Shown here one piece after another: positions 1 to 6,020 of a stretch of 8,034 nt of DNA. The notes under the pieces were generated by a model that was given only the letters and a program-made list of their open reading frames with translations, was not told the origin of the DNA and made no database searches. The position numbers and the translations under genes were made by a program. The stretch is from an uncultured Flavobacteriales bacterium (GTDB lineage Bacteria > Bacteroidota > Bacteroidia > Flavobacteriales_D > Crocinitomicaceae): assembly GCA_905479845.1 (NCBI GenBank), contig CAJQOB010000113.1:1-8034 (forward strand), given 5' to 3'. Each line of letters starts with the position of its first letter. The stretch's first letter is position 1.

Positions 1-137
1 TCTCTTGAAAATTGCCCTCAACTTATTGAAGAACGAAAAAACTGAAAAGCAAGGAGTCAAAGGAAAAAGACTCAAAGCTGGATGGGATGAGGAATATTTA
101 CTAAAGGTACTTGGAGTAAAAGTGTGAGTTTGCCCTG
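1..137 (+). mobile_element. Right end of an ISAs1-family insertion sequence (left part outside window)
   Basis: The segment holds the transposase C-terminus (stop at 125-127) followed by only ten bases to a TTTGCCCTG at 129-137. ISAs1-family elements commonly have ends that begin CAGGG, so this fits the inverted terminal end CAGGGCAAA in the right place. From base 139 on, a different reading frame (the T9SS protein) is fully coding; its frame meets a stop exactly at the junction (TGA 136-138), supporting an element boundary at 137. The left inverted repeat and the target duplication cannot be seen. Confidence 0.7.
2..127 (+). CDS. ISAs1-family transposase, C-terminal 41 residues (partial)
   Basis: Frame 2 is open from the window start to TGA at 125-127. 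It reads [20 protein letters not shown] and continues [17 protein letters not shown]. The order 'ALNLLK ... KxKRxKAGWDxxYLLKVLG' is the characteristic C-terminus of ISAs1-family (H-repeat-like) DDE transposases, which cut and rejoin element ends. The catalytic residues lie upstream of the window, so integrity cannot be judged. The stop lies ten bases from the element end, as is normal for this family. Confidence 0.75.
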   Translation, partial: LLKIALNLLKNEKTEKQGVKGKRLKAGWDEEYLLKVLGVKV

Positions 138-138
138 A

Positions 139-1626
139 CTATGGACGAAACGATTTCATCAAATAGATGATCAAACCTATGACGCAGTATCAGATAGTAA
201 TGGAGGTTTAGTTATTTGCGGCGGTCTACATAATACCGTTGATATGTTTGCCCTTCATGTAGATGCTTCTGGGAACGTTCTAGCAAGTAAGGAATACGAA
301 CAACAAGGGATACACCGTTTTGAATGCAGATCTATTACTCGCGCAAGTGATGGAAACTACTTTGGGTTAGGTGTATCGAGTGCATCCTCAGCATGGAACC
401 CTACAAGAATGAGTATCTTAAAAATGGATCCATCGTTTAATATTATTTGGCAAAAAGACTTCAATGTTGGATCAAATTTTGGAAATACGAGTATTCAAGA
501 AGGAAGTAATGGACATATTTACTTTTCTTCAAAGGCAACATGGGCTTCAAATAATTACATGATCACAGAATTAGACGCCTCTGGAAATGTCGTTCAGGCT
601 AAAGAGTTTCCTCTGAACAATGTATTGTATTTGGATCGAAATGAAATAAACACATATAATGATAAAATTATTGCTCTGGGAAACACACTTTCACCCCAAT
701 TTGGAGGTACATCAGACGCTTTAGTAAATACGCTTGATTTAGATTTGAATACGTGTAATACAATAGATGTAACGCCTTCATTGACCTCTGTTTCCTTAAT
801 AGCTAAGTCCTTGGTTTATTCTACTTCAACCGTCAATTTTACTGTGACACCTCGGACAATAGTTGCGTCTGATGCAATTACGCACGTTAATACCTATTGT
901 GGAGAAGGATGTTGTCCTGATATAGTTATTGAAATGGATACGTGTAATGTTGTATATGCTGGTTACAGCCCAACTGAGTGTACTACTTTACAGCCAACTC
1001 AAATAGTTGGCGGACTCGCGCCATATACTTATTCTTGGAGTACGGGAGAAACAACTAGCTCCATTTTAGTATGTCCGAATACAACCACGACTTATACCTT
1101 AACCATAACAGATGCAAATGGTTGTGAAGGAACAATTGATGTAACGGTAAATGTTGTTGACGTTTCTTGCGGAAACAAGGGAGACAAGGTAGAATTATGT
1201 CACATGACAAATAATGGTTCGATTGTCCTCTGTGTGAGTCCATCAGCAGTTCCTGCACACCTGAATCACGGAGATTATTTAGGTGCATGTGGACAAATTG
1301 ATCCATGTACTGGAGCCGCAAAATCAGCTATTTCATCAATTGCTATGGAGCAATCAGAACATTATACTGAATTTAGTGTATACCCAACATTACTATCTTC
1401 AAATGAGCTATTGAATGTTGATTATCACGGTATTGAAGGAGAAACTACTTTAACTATTTACGATTTGTCAGGGAAAGTAATTACCTCTTTAATCCAGCCA
1501 TCCAATGGAACTGATCATCAACACTTTCAAATAGATACTAAAGAATTATTTGTAGGAATCTACATTTGTAAATTAACGAATAAAGAAGGAATAATAGAAA
1601 CTGCTCGTTTTTCAGTAGTCAGGTAA
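139..1626 (+). CDS. T9SS type A sorting domain surface protein, 5'-truncated by ISAs1
   Basis: The frame is open from just after the ISAs1 end; the first ATG is at 244 (460 residues from there), but the 35 codons before it are also coding-like (LWTKRFHQIDDQTYDAVSDS, then NGGLVICGG). So 244 is not the native start; the signal peptide and N-terminal region lie beyond the insertion. Residues below count from Met244. Residues 1-170 are repeats of the 'ALHVDASGNVL ... FGLG' type, resembling beta-propeller-like strands. Residues about 227-306 form a PKD/SprB-like repeat (GGLAPYTYSWSTGETTSS). Residues 310-349 carry a Cys/His cluster, CH(319-320) ... AHLNHGDYLGAC (338-349), a motif seen in many Bacteroidota surface proteins. 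Residues 376-460 match the T9SS type A C-terminal signal (FSVYPTLLSS, IYDLSGKVI, GIYICKLTN, FSVVR end). Normally such proteins cross the outer membrane by T9SS and stay on the surface. Without a signal peptide this remnant should not be exported. Confidence 0.85.
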   Translation, partial: LWTKRFHQIDDQTYDAVSDSNGGLVICGGLHNTVDMFALHVDASGNVLASKEYEQQGIHRFECRSITRASDGNYFGLGVSSASSAWNPTRMSILKMDPSFNIIWQKDFNVGSNFGNTSIQEGSNGHIYFSSKATWASNNYMITELDASGNVVQAKEFPLNNVLYLDRNEINTYNDKIIALGNTLSPQFGGTSDALVNTLDLDLNTCNTIDVTPSLTSVSLIAKSLVYSTSTVNFTVTPRTIVASDAITHVNTYCGEGCCPDIVIEMDTCNVVYAGYSPTECTTLQPTQIVGGLAPYTYSWSTGETTSSILVCPNTTTTYTLTITDANGCEGTIDVTVNVVDVSCGNKGDKVELCHMTNNGSIVLCVSPSAVPAHLNHGDYLGACGQIDPCTGAAKSAISSIAMEQSEHYTEFSVYPTLLSSNELLNVDYHGIEGETTLTIYDLSGKVITSLIQPSNGTDHQHFQIDTKELFVGIYICKLTNKEGIIETARFSVVR

Positions 1627-1642
1627 TTTTCTTAAAAAATCA

Positions 1643-1679
1643 AAAAAGAGGTAGAAGGATTTCCCTTCTACCTCTTTTT
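1643..1679 (+). terminator. Rho-independent terminator after the T9SS gene
   Basis: A perfect 16-bp stem (AAAAAGAGGTAGAAGG with CCTTCTACCTCTTTTT) encloses a five-base loop and ends in a T run, 16 bases after the stop codon. The A/T-rich flanks on both arms mean it could stop transcription in either direction. Confidence 0.9.
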
Positions 1680-1729
1680 ATAGTCAGTATTTCATCTACG
1701 ATATTCATAATTACACGAGGTAAAATATT

Positions 1730-1751
1730 TGTAACCCTCCGGCAAACTACG
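1730..1751 (+). repeat. Candidate left terminal end of the IS66/IS3-like element
   Basis: TGTAACCCTCCGGCAAAC starts 59 bases before the helix-turn-helix ORF. IS3-family ends begin with TG, and the distance to the first ORF is usual for such an element. The matching right end is gone because the element is truncated, so this is only a candidate. Confidence 0.3.
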
Positions 1752-1753
1752 TA

Positions 1754-1784
1754 TTGGATTCCAGTTTTTCTGCTCTTAGCTTTG
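1754..1784 (+). promoter_or_regulatory. Bacteroidota-type promoter for the IS66-like ORF
   Basis: TTG at 1754-1756, a 20-base spacer, then TAGCTTTG at 1777-1784 match the Bacteroidota primary sigma factor consensus (TTG, about 19 bases, TAnnTTTG). The -7 box ends only four bases before the ATG at 1789, so the transcript would start at or very near the start codon. Confidence 0.6.
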
Positions 1785-1788
1785 AAGT

Positions 1789-2079
1789 ATGAAAAAATCG
1801 GATGAAGAAAGACGAGAAGAAGCTATATTGGCTATCAACCTATGGAAAGAAAGTAAATTGACACAGGGAGAATTTTGTCGTCGAGAGAAGATTGCACGAA
1901 GTACCTTTCAACATTGGCGTCGTCGCTACGATCCTGATTATGTTTTCATGGGAAAGAAAAAACAGAGATCAAAGCGAAAGCCTCAGAAAAAGGAACGATT
2001 TATACCAGTAGAGCCTGTGCCACTTATTTCTGCAAGTGTAGATACCCAAAAAATTAAGACAGTAAGTTTAGATAACTAA
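1789..2079 (+). CDS. IS66 TnpA-like accessory / helix-turn-helix transposase protein
   Basis: A 96-residue basic protein. Residues about 15-50 (AINLWKESKLTQGEFCRREK, then IARSTFQHWRRRY) form the helix-turn-helix seen in IS66-type TnpA proteins, where the pattern 'W..S.LTQ.EFCR...I..STF..WRRR' is typical. A lysine/arginine-rich linker follows at 55-69, then ERFIPVEPVP (69-78), which resembles the 'F.PVE' tail of IS66 TnpA. It probably binds element ends; IS66 TnpA has no known catalytic residues and none are visible here. The next ORF begins 11 bases downstream and is an IS3-type OrfA remnant rather than IS66 TnpB, which is unusual. The ATG at 1789 has a promoter box right upstream and no competing start. 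The gene looks intact although its element is not. Confidence 0.75.
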   Translation: MKKSDEERREEAILAINLWKESKLTQGEFCRREKIARSTFQHWRRRYDPDYVFMGKKKQRSKRKPQKKERFIPVEPVPLISASVDTQKIKTVSLDN

Positions 2080-2090
2080 ATTTACAAAAG

Positions 2091-2195
2091 ATGACACGAA
2101 GAAAATTTACTTCAACCTTCAAAACGAAGGTAGTTTTGGAAGCTCTTAAGGAGCGGCGGCGTAATGGAACGAGTGAAGTCGAAGATTCAAGCTGA
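2091..2195 (+). pseudogene. IS3-family OrfA, N-terminal remnant
   Basis: The ATG at 2091 opens MTRRKFTSTFKTKVVLEALK and continues ER. This is the standard N-terminus of IS3-family OrfA helix-turn-helix proteins ('KRRKFT..FK.KVVLEALKER'). After about codon 23 (near base 2158) the family match stops and the frame ends at TGA 2193-2195 in sequence that belongs, in another frame, to the integrase. OrfA normally has about 90-100 residues and is followed by the DDE-bearing OrfB; both are missing, so no transposition function remains. Confidence 0.7.
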
Positions 2196-2484
2196 ATATG
2201 AGCATCCCATTCTTCTGAATCCAAACCGAAACACCGTCTATTGTATTCAGCATATCAACAAGAAACTGAAGCAAATCAAAAAGGAATATTCCCTGTCGCT
2301 TTCCAATTTCTCAACGCATTCGTTTCGTAAAACCTTTGGGCGTCGAGTTTGGAGTCAAGCGGGATACTCTGAGAAATCATTGATTTTGCTTTCATTTGTT
2401 TTTAATCATTCGGATACGAAAGTGACCAGAAGGTATCTCGGCATAACTGATGAAGAAATTGAAGCGGTGTATGATGCCTTATAA
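2164..2484 (+). pseudogene. Tyrosine recombinase/integrase, C-terminal catalytic half only
   Basis: The open frame of 106 residues covers the second half of a tyrosine recombinase catalytic domain. Visible are the H-x-x-R box H52-S-F-R55 (STHSFRKTFGRR), the second histidine H82 (FNHSD) and the nucleophile Y91 (TRRYLGIT), followed by a helix EEIEAVYDAL. The first catalytic arginine and the N-terminal DNA-binding part are absent; the upstream sequence is an IS3 OrfA remnant instead. The ATG at 2164 is therefore accidental and the product cannot be a working recombinase. Family members cut and rejoin DNA at attachment sites of phages and integrative elements. The natural 3' end with its terminator is preserved. 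Confidence 0.75.
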
Positions 2485-2486
2485 AT

Positions 2487-2520
2487 GAAAAATGCTTCGG
2501 GAAAGTCCGAAGCATTTTTC
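2487..2520 (+). terminator. Rho-independent terminator after the integrase remnant
   Basis: A perfect 14-bp stem (GAAAAATGCTTCGG with CCGAAGCATTTTTC) and six-base loop, directly after the stop at 2484. The A-run and T-run on opposite arms allow it to act for both strands, so it could also serve the minus-strand lipoprotein gene that ends at 2563. Confidence 0.9.
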
Positions 2521-2531
2521 AATTTTATGTG

Positions 2532-2554
2532 TCTCACTCCTGCACGTGGTGAGA
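2532..2554 (-). repeat. Small hairpin repeat, imperfect copy, after the larger lipoprotein gene
   Basis: TCTCAC (2532-2537) pairs with GTGAGA (2549-2554). The middle contains TCACTCCTGCACG (2534-2546), identical to the core of the perfect hairpin at 3651-3671. Both copies lie just past the stop codon of a minus-strand lipoprotein gene. Confidence 0.5.
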
Positions 2555-2562
2555 GTTTGTCT

Positions 2563-3579
2563 CTACCTTTTCCCATGAGAAGTAAATCCAAGTTTTAATC
2601 CAATACGCGTGTATCGAGTATCGAAATACTTTTCTTTATATCCCGGAGTAACACCCCATTCAGCAAAATAAGTCCACGATCTATTTGCAATGCTATCCCA
2701 GTAACTAGTATAGGAAATTCCAATACTATGACCGAGCCAAGATTTTTGTATGAAATCATTCACTTGTGCATACTCCTGATGACTTGTTGTTTCAAAGTTT
2801 TCATAGATATTGTAGGTATAATTTATGTCTGGAGCAAAAGCAAAAATAAGTGGTTTCAGACCAAATCGAATATCCCATAGTTCTTTTTTGACACCCTTAA
2901 AACTTGTACTTTCAGCTTTCCCTGATATACATGTATTGATGAATTGCGAGAGTCTCACCCCCACATAACCAGAAATAGAGGCTTGATTAATAATAGCATT
3001 TCCATCTGGAAATCCATCAGCAAAATTAATTGCCTGATTCGATTGATTTCTTTTGTATTCTACCCATAAATCTGATTCTCCGTTCGATGAAGTATAGTTA
3101 ACCCCTCCCTCCAAAGATACGAATCTGTAAAAAGGAGAATTCTTATCAATCGTGTAGGCAGTAAAGTTCAAGCTTTCGTTTTCAGCAAGTAGGATTTTTA
3201 CTGTTCCCGTTTTTTTAACCGACCAAATAGGATAGGAATAAGTCGCATTTAATATTAATGCTGGAACTTTCTTATCGGCTTCATAATTATCAAAAATATT
3301 CGGTCGAATTTTAAACCTGTAATTTAAACTGCCCGACCAAATTCCACTATTCATGCTTCCAAATTGAGCTTTTGCTCCAGGATTAATAGTCCAATCATGA
3401 CCTACTTGAGCTTCAGCGCCAAAGTTGAGATAATCAAGTCTATCGTCCCTTTCTACTGTTCTATAATTTGACACATTCATTTTACCGTCAGACTTAACGT
3501 CGACAAGTTTTTTATTAGAATAGCAACTCGAAAGAATCGTAATGGAAGTGAGGGCGAATAGGAGATAAATCGTTTTCAT
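2563..3579 (-). CDS. Lipoprotein of unknown function, beta-strand rich
   Basis: A 338-residue protein of unrecognised family. It opens with a lipoprotein signal peptide (MKTIYLLFALTSITILSSC), with the lipobox LSSC and lipidated Cys19. No cluster of acidic residues follows the cysteine (next are YSNKKL), so the Bacteroidota surface-export signal is absent and a periplasm-facing location is more likely. The rest is rich in alternating aromatic/polar segments (for example LNATYSYPIW, YTYNIYENF, GHSIGISYTSYW, IGLKLGF near the end) that suggest many beta strands, perhaps a beta-barrel-like or sandwich fold. It is the last gene of a minus-strand run: RHS tip, small lipoprotein, this gene, with 92 bases before it. 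It may belong to the same polymorphic-toxin locus, but that rests on position alone. The ATG at 3577-3579 gives the complete signal peptide. Confidence 0.75.
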   Translation of the reverse strand: MKTIYLLFALTSITILSSCYSNKKLVDVKSDGKMNVSNYRTVERDDRLDYLNFGAEAQVGHDWTINPGAKAQFGSMNSGIWSGSLNYRFKIRPNIFDNYEADKKVPALILNATYSYPIWSVKKTGTVKILLAENESLNFTAYTIDKNSPFYRFVSLEGGVNYTSSNGESDLWVEYKRNQSNQAINFADGFPDGNAIINQASISGYVGVRLSQFINTCISGKAESTSFKGVKKELWDIRFGLKPLIFAFAPDINYTYNIYENFETTSHQEYAQVNDFIQKSWLGHSIGISYTSYWDSIANRSWTYFAEWGVTPGYKEKYFDTRYTRIGLKLGFTSHGKR

Positions 3580-3650
3580 TAAAAGTATTTTTTCGAAAGT
3601 AGTGATTGCGGGCTTAAAATAGAACTTAAAAGCTCATTGATTTACGTGAT

Positions 3651-3671
3651 ATCACTCCTGCACGGAGTGAT
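3651..3671 (-). repeat. Small perfect hairpin repeat after the small lipoprotein gene
   Basis: ATCACTCC (3651-3658) and GGAGTGAT (3664-3671) form an 8-bp perfect stem with loop TGCAC. The hairpin touches the stop codon of the lipoprotein gene (TAA, 3672-3674). No T-run follows on the minus strand, so it is not a classic terminator. It shares the 13-base core TCACTCCTGCACG with 2534-2546. Confidence 0.55.
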
Positions 3672-4127
3672 TTATCTTCTATCCGGATCTTTATGTTGAT
3701 AGACATCTTCCAATCCTATACTAGATTCTTTCTTCTCCAAAAAATAATTATTTGAAGCCTTATTGTAAGTTAATACTCCAATATAATTTTCTGGTAATTT
3801 TTTTTCCCACTTCCAGCCGTCATTTTTGATTTTCATGTCAAACTGACTTATGGAGTACCAATAGCCATTGCAGTCAATAACAATTAGTCGATTCTGATCA
3901 GAAAATAAATGGGTTTGACATCCACTTCCGTTATCAGGGTATAGATTAACAATATCGATTGTATCACCGTCAAAATTCATACTGATTAGCTTTCTTTGAT
4001 GATCTACTAAAAATTCGTGTTGTTGATCGTTGGAAATTTTTATGCAGTCTTCATCTCCTGCAATCTTTCGGGTACAACTTGATACAACAGCGCCAATGCC
4101 TATTACTAAAATTAATATATATTTCAT
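3672..4127 (-). CDS. Small lipoprotein, candidate immunity protein of the RHS tip
   Basis: A 151-residue protein with a lipoprotein signal peptide (MKYILILVIGIGAVVSSC; lipobox VSSC, Cys18). TRKIAG follows the cysteine, so there is no acidic surface-export signal and the mature protein should face the periplasm. Mature cysteines at 28, 70 and 86 could form disulfides there. The body has short beta-like segments (LIVIDCNGYWYSISQF, GWKWEKKLP) and no family I recognise. It starts four bases after the stop codon of the RHS tip gene on the same strand. In polymorphic-toxin loci the gene right after the toxin tip is normally the cognate immunity gene. That the candidate immunity protein is a periplasmic lipoprotein would fit a toxin acting in the cell envelope. 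The immunity role is inference. Confidence 0.7.
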   Translation of the reverse strand: MKYILILVIGIGAVVSSCTRKIAGDEDCIKISNDQQHEFLVDHQRKLISMNFDGDTIDIVNLYPDNGSGCQTHLFSDQNRLIVIDCNGYWYSISQFDMKIKNDGWKWEKKLPENYIGVLTYNKASNNYFLEKKESSIGLEDVYQHKDPDRR

Positions 4128-4131
4128 ATTA

Positions 4132-5073
4132 TTAGTTTTCTATTTCTACAAAGCTATTTATTGTTGATGTTCCAGTATCGGCATCCATAGTCATATTTAC
4201 TTCAAAAGTTGAAGATGCCGTACCTTCAAAAGGTACAGCACCTCTATAAAGTTCCATCAAGATCAAATCTTTATCATCAACACCTCCTGCTCCAGGAATT
4301 TGAACTCCAAGACCATAATGCCAATCATATTTATCAGACCAGTCTATTTGGAAGGTTCCTGTAATTTCATAAACATTACCATTTCTAGTTATTTTAATAT
4401 CAAATTTAGAAGTTAATGTAGAACCTCCCCATGCAAAGTACAATGATCTCTCACCTACGTACCCTTTACTATAAGCCATGCGTTCTGCAAGAGAGAACTC
4501 CACTGCTGCCTCCCAAAAATCTTCATGTTCCATTGTGCTCCCATCTTTCATTTCAGACATCTTATCAAGTAAGGATTTACCCGTTTTTGAATTTTCTCCA
4601 AAAAATTGATGATGGATCGTTCTGCGTTTAGCATCTTTGAAATGATCAAATTGGTTGAGCCACGCCATGTTTACGCTTATATCCCCTGTACCTTTCATGT
4701 AACGCTCAAGGTTATCAGCAGCCTCTTTGCCGCCTTTTGTATTTCTTACAGTTTCTATTCCCTTATAAATATTACTTTGTATTCTGTCTAACTCCTCTTC
4801 TGTTGGAACTTTAATCCAAGCGGAATACTTATTGGAGCCAGGAGCAGCTTCCATATAAACCCTCTTTACCCCATTTTCGATTTTTTCCTGTCCTTGATAT
4901 GGTGCTTCTTCCAACCCTTCTAACTCAACATGATCAATTACCTTATTCCCACTAAATTGATACGGAGTATACCAAGGATATTTAGGGCTTAGTAGATCAA
5001 CCGCAAAGAACCGTCCAATCCTCGGATCGTGCATTCTGTACTTGTAATTGATGCTATTCCCTTTCCCTTTCAC
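4132..5073 (-). CDS. RHS repeat-associated core end with C-terminal toxin-like tip (truncated orphan)
   Basis: The reading frame is 313 residues from a GTG at 5071-5073 and is open further back to 5136, where RPYRYSFQGQEHDDE precedes it. Residues 1-54 are the end of the RHS core (GNSINYKYRMHDPRIGRFFA, then VDLLSPKYPWYTPYQFSGNK and ELEGLE), the hallmark boundary after which variable toxin tips begin. Residues about 60-313 are the tip: a helical, charged stretch (90-205) followed by a strand-rich end (210-313) with D247-K-Y249-D250-W-H252 and, downstream, GAVPFEG (278-284). D-x-Y-D followed by a '[AK]PF' segment faintly recalls colicin M-type lipid II hydrolases, but the histidine spacing differs, so this is weak. 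RHS proteins are normally over 1000 residues; IS1 and a frameshift removed everything upstream. The GTG is probably not a native start. The stop is 4 bases before a lipoprotein gene. Confidence 0.75.
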   Translation of the reverse strand: MKGKGNSINYKYRMHDPRIGRFFAVDLLSPKYPWYTPYQFSGNKVIDHVELEGLEEAPYQGQEKIENGVKRVYMEAAPGSNKYSAWIKVPTEEELDRIQSNIYKGIETVRNTKGGKEAADNLERYMKGTGDISVNMAWLNQFDHFKDAKRRTIHHQFFGENSKTGKSLLDKMSEMKDGSTMEHEDFWEAAVEFSLAERMAYSKGYVGERSLYFAWGGSTLTSKFDIKITRNGNVYEITGTFQIDWSDKYDWHYGLGVQIPGAGGVDDKDLILMELYRGAVPFEGTASSTFEVNMTMDADTGTSTINSFVEIEN

Positions 5074-5181
5074 TTCGTCATCATGCTCCTGTCCTTGGAA
5101 GCTGTATCTGTAGGGTCGTAATCCCTTTTTCGTATTTCAAATTATCGTAAGCCTCGTTTGGCACTACGTTTCTATTATTTT
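5074..5181 (-). pseudogene. Frameshifted scrap of RHS core upstream of the toxin tip
   Basis: On the minus strand 5074-5136 encodes TKKGLRPYRYSFQGQEHDDE in frame with the tip, with TGA at 5137-5139. In another frame 5122-5181 reads NNRNVVPNEAYDNLKYEKG. Joining the two by skipping one base near 5121-5122 gives a smooth RHS core sequence (...DNLKYEKG-LRPYRYSFQGQE). The parsimonious reading is a one-base insertion next to an A5G3 tract, plus truncation at the IS1 edge near 5182. Confidence 0.6.
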
Positions 5182-5231
5182 TTCTCAACACCTTGGAAGA
5201 TGTGAGAATAGCTTAATCTCTTTCAAAGCTA

Positions 5232-5963
5232 TCAAAATATTGGTTCTTTCAACATAAATCCACTTCGATACGGTCGCCAATTACACTCATCGAAATAGAG
5301 TAGAAGAGTTGCTTCCAACATCTTCGGTGATTTTGAAAAACTCAAGGTTTTTCTATTCAATCGTTTTAAACTATTCCGTACCGTTGCTCCTTGACGCTCA
5401 ATTCGATTGGTAATCCGTCTGCCTTGTTTATGAATTTCCTTGGGAATATCCGCAAACAAGGTTTTATATCCTTGCCATTTATCTGTTCGGATTTTCTTAG
5501 GATGGAGTTTCTTTAATTTTTCAATCAACTTATTGACCGTAGCTTTCGTTCTTCGTCCGATTACAAAGTCAATCACCACGCGTGTTCTTCGATTGATTGC
5601 CCATACAACCCATTGTTGATTCTTCTTACATTCCGAATATGACCACAATTCATCCAACTCATATTCCTGACCGTATTCATAATAATCTGGTCTTCTCACT
5701 AACGATGCCATTTGAAGTAAACAGCGAATAACATGAGTTGGACTGATACTCAACAATCGAGCAATGCCTCGAATACCAACATTTTCGCAACTCAAACGTT
5801 TCATGATTCGTTTGCGATCTGCATTAATCGTGCGCGGTTTGTACACTCGAAACTGTGTTGTTCCGCATTGCTTACACTTCCAACGTTGTTTGTTTTTGAC
5901 TTTTCCATTCCGAACACAGCAAGAGGAACATTTTTTGCAATAATAGTGGTTATTTGATCTCAT
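5232..5963 (-). CDS. IS1-family transposase (single ORF)
   Basis: A 243-residue protein from the ATG at 5961-5963; the frame is open 14 codons further but that stretch is hydrophobic and unlike the family. A zinc ribbon near the N-terminus has C9-x2-C12 and C30-x2-C33 (KCKQC). A helix-turn-helix follows (GIRGIARLLSISPTHVIRCL, about 64-83). The DDE catalytic set is D104 in ELDELWSY, D161 in KIRTDKWQGY and E189 in NRIERQGATVRNSLKRLNRK, with the basic segment and FSKS after it typical of IS1 InsB. It cuts and joins the IS ends. Classic IS1 makes its transposase by a -1 frameshift between insA and insB; here both parts are already fused in one frame, as in some single-ORF members. No defect is visible, so it may be active. 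Confidence 0.9.
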   Translation of the reverse strand: MRSNNHYYCKKCSSCCVRNGKVKNKQRWKCKQCGTTQFRVYKPRTINADRKRIMKRLSCENVGIRGIARLLSISPTHVIRCLLQMASLVRRPDYYEYGQEYELDELWSYSECKKNQQWVVWAINRRTRVVIDFVIGRRTKATVNKLIEKLKKLHPKKIRTDKWQGYKTLFADIPKEIHKQGRRITNRIERQGATVRNSLKRLNRKTLSFSKSPKMLEATLLLYFDECNWRPYRSGFMLKEPIF

Positions 5964-5993
5964 TATCCATAAAAGGTATAGGCTATTCAATTC

Positions 5994-6001
5994 CAAATAT
6001 A
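5994..6001 (-). promoter_or_regulatory. Candidate -7 box of the IS1 transposase promoter
   Basis: TATATTTG on the minus strand matches the Bacteroidota -7 consensus TAnnTTTG and lies 30 bases before the transposase ATG. No good TTG is seen at the usual upstream distance, so only half of the promoter is supported. Confidence 0.4.
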
Positions 6002-6020
6002 GCAAGAGATACAGAACATT

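Noticed and set aside
1055..1321. An 88-codon minus-strand open frame
   Set aside because: It lies wholly inside the T9SS protein gene, which is clearly coding on the other strand, and its peptide is low-complexity His/Leu-rich.
2406..2591. A 61-codon minus-strand open frame spanning the integrase terminator
   Set aside because: It overlaps the integrase end, the hairpin terminator and the end of the lipoprotein gene; no start signal and no family match.
4132..4500. Firm assignment of the RHS tip as a colicin M-type lipid II hydrolase
   Set aside because: Only D-x-Y-D and a downstream PF segment agree, and the expected histidine position does not; kept only as a weak hypothesis.
4431..4791. 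Two plus-strand open frames inside the RHS tip gene
   Set aside because: They are antisense to a well-supported coding frame and have no recognisable features.
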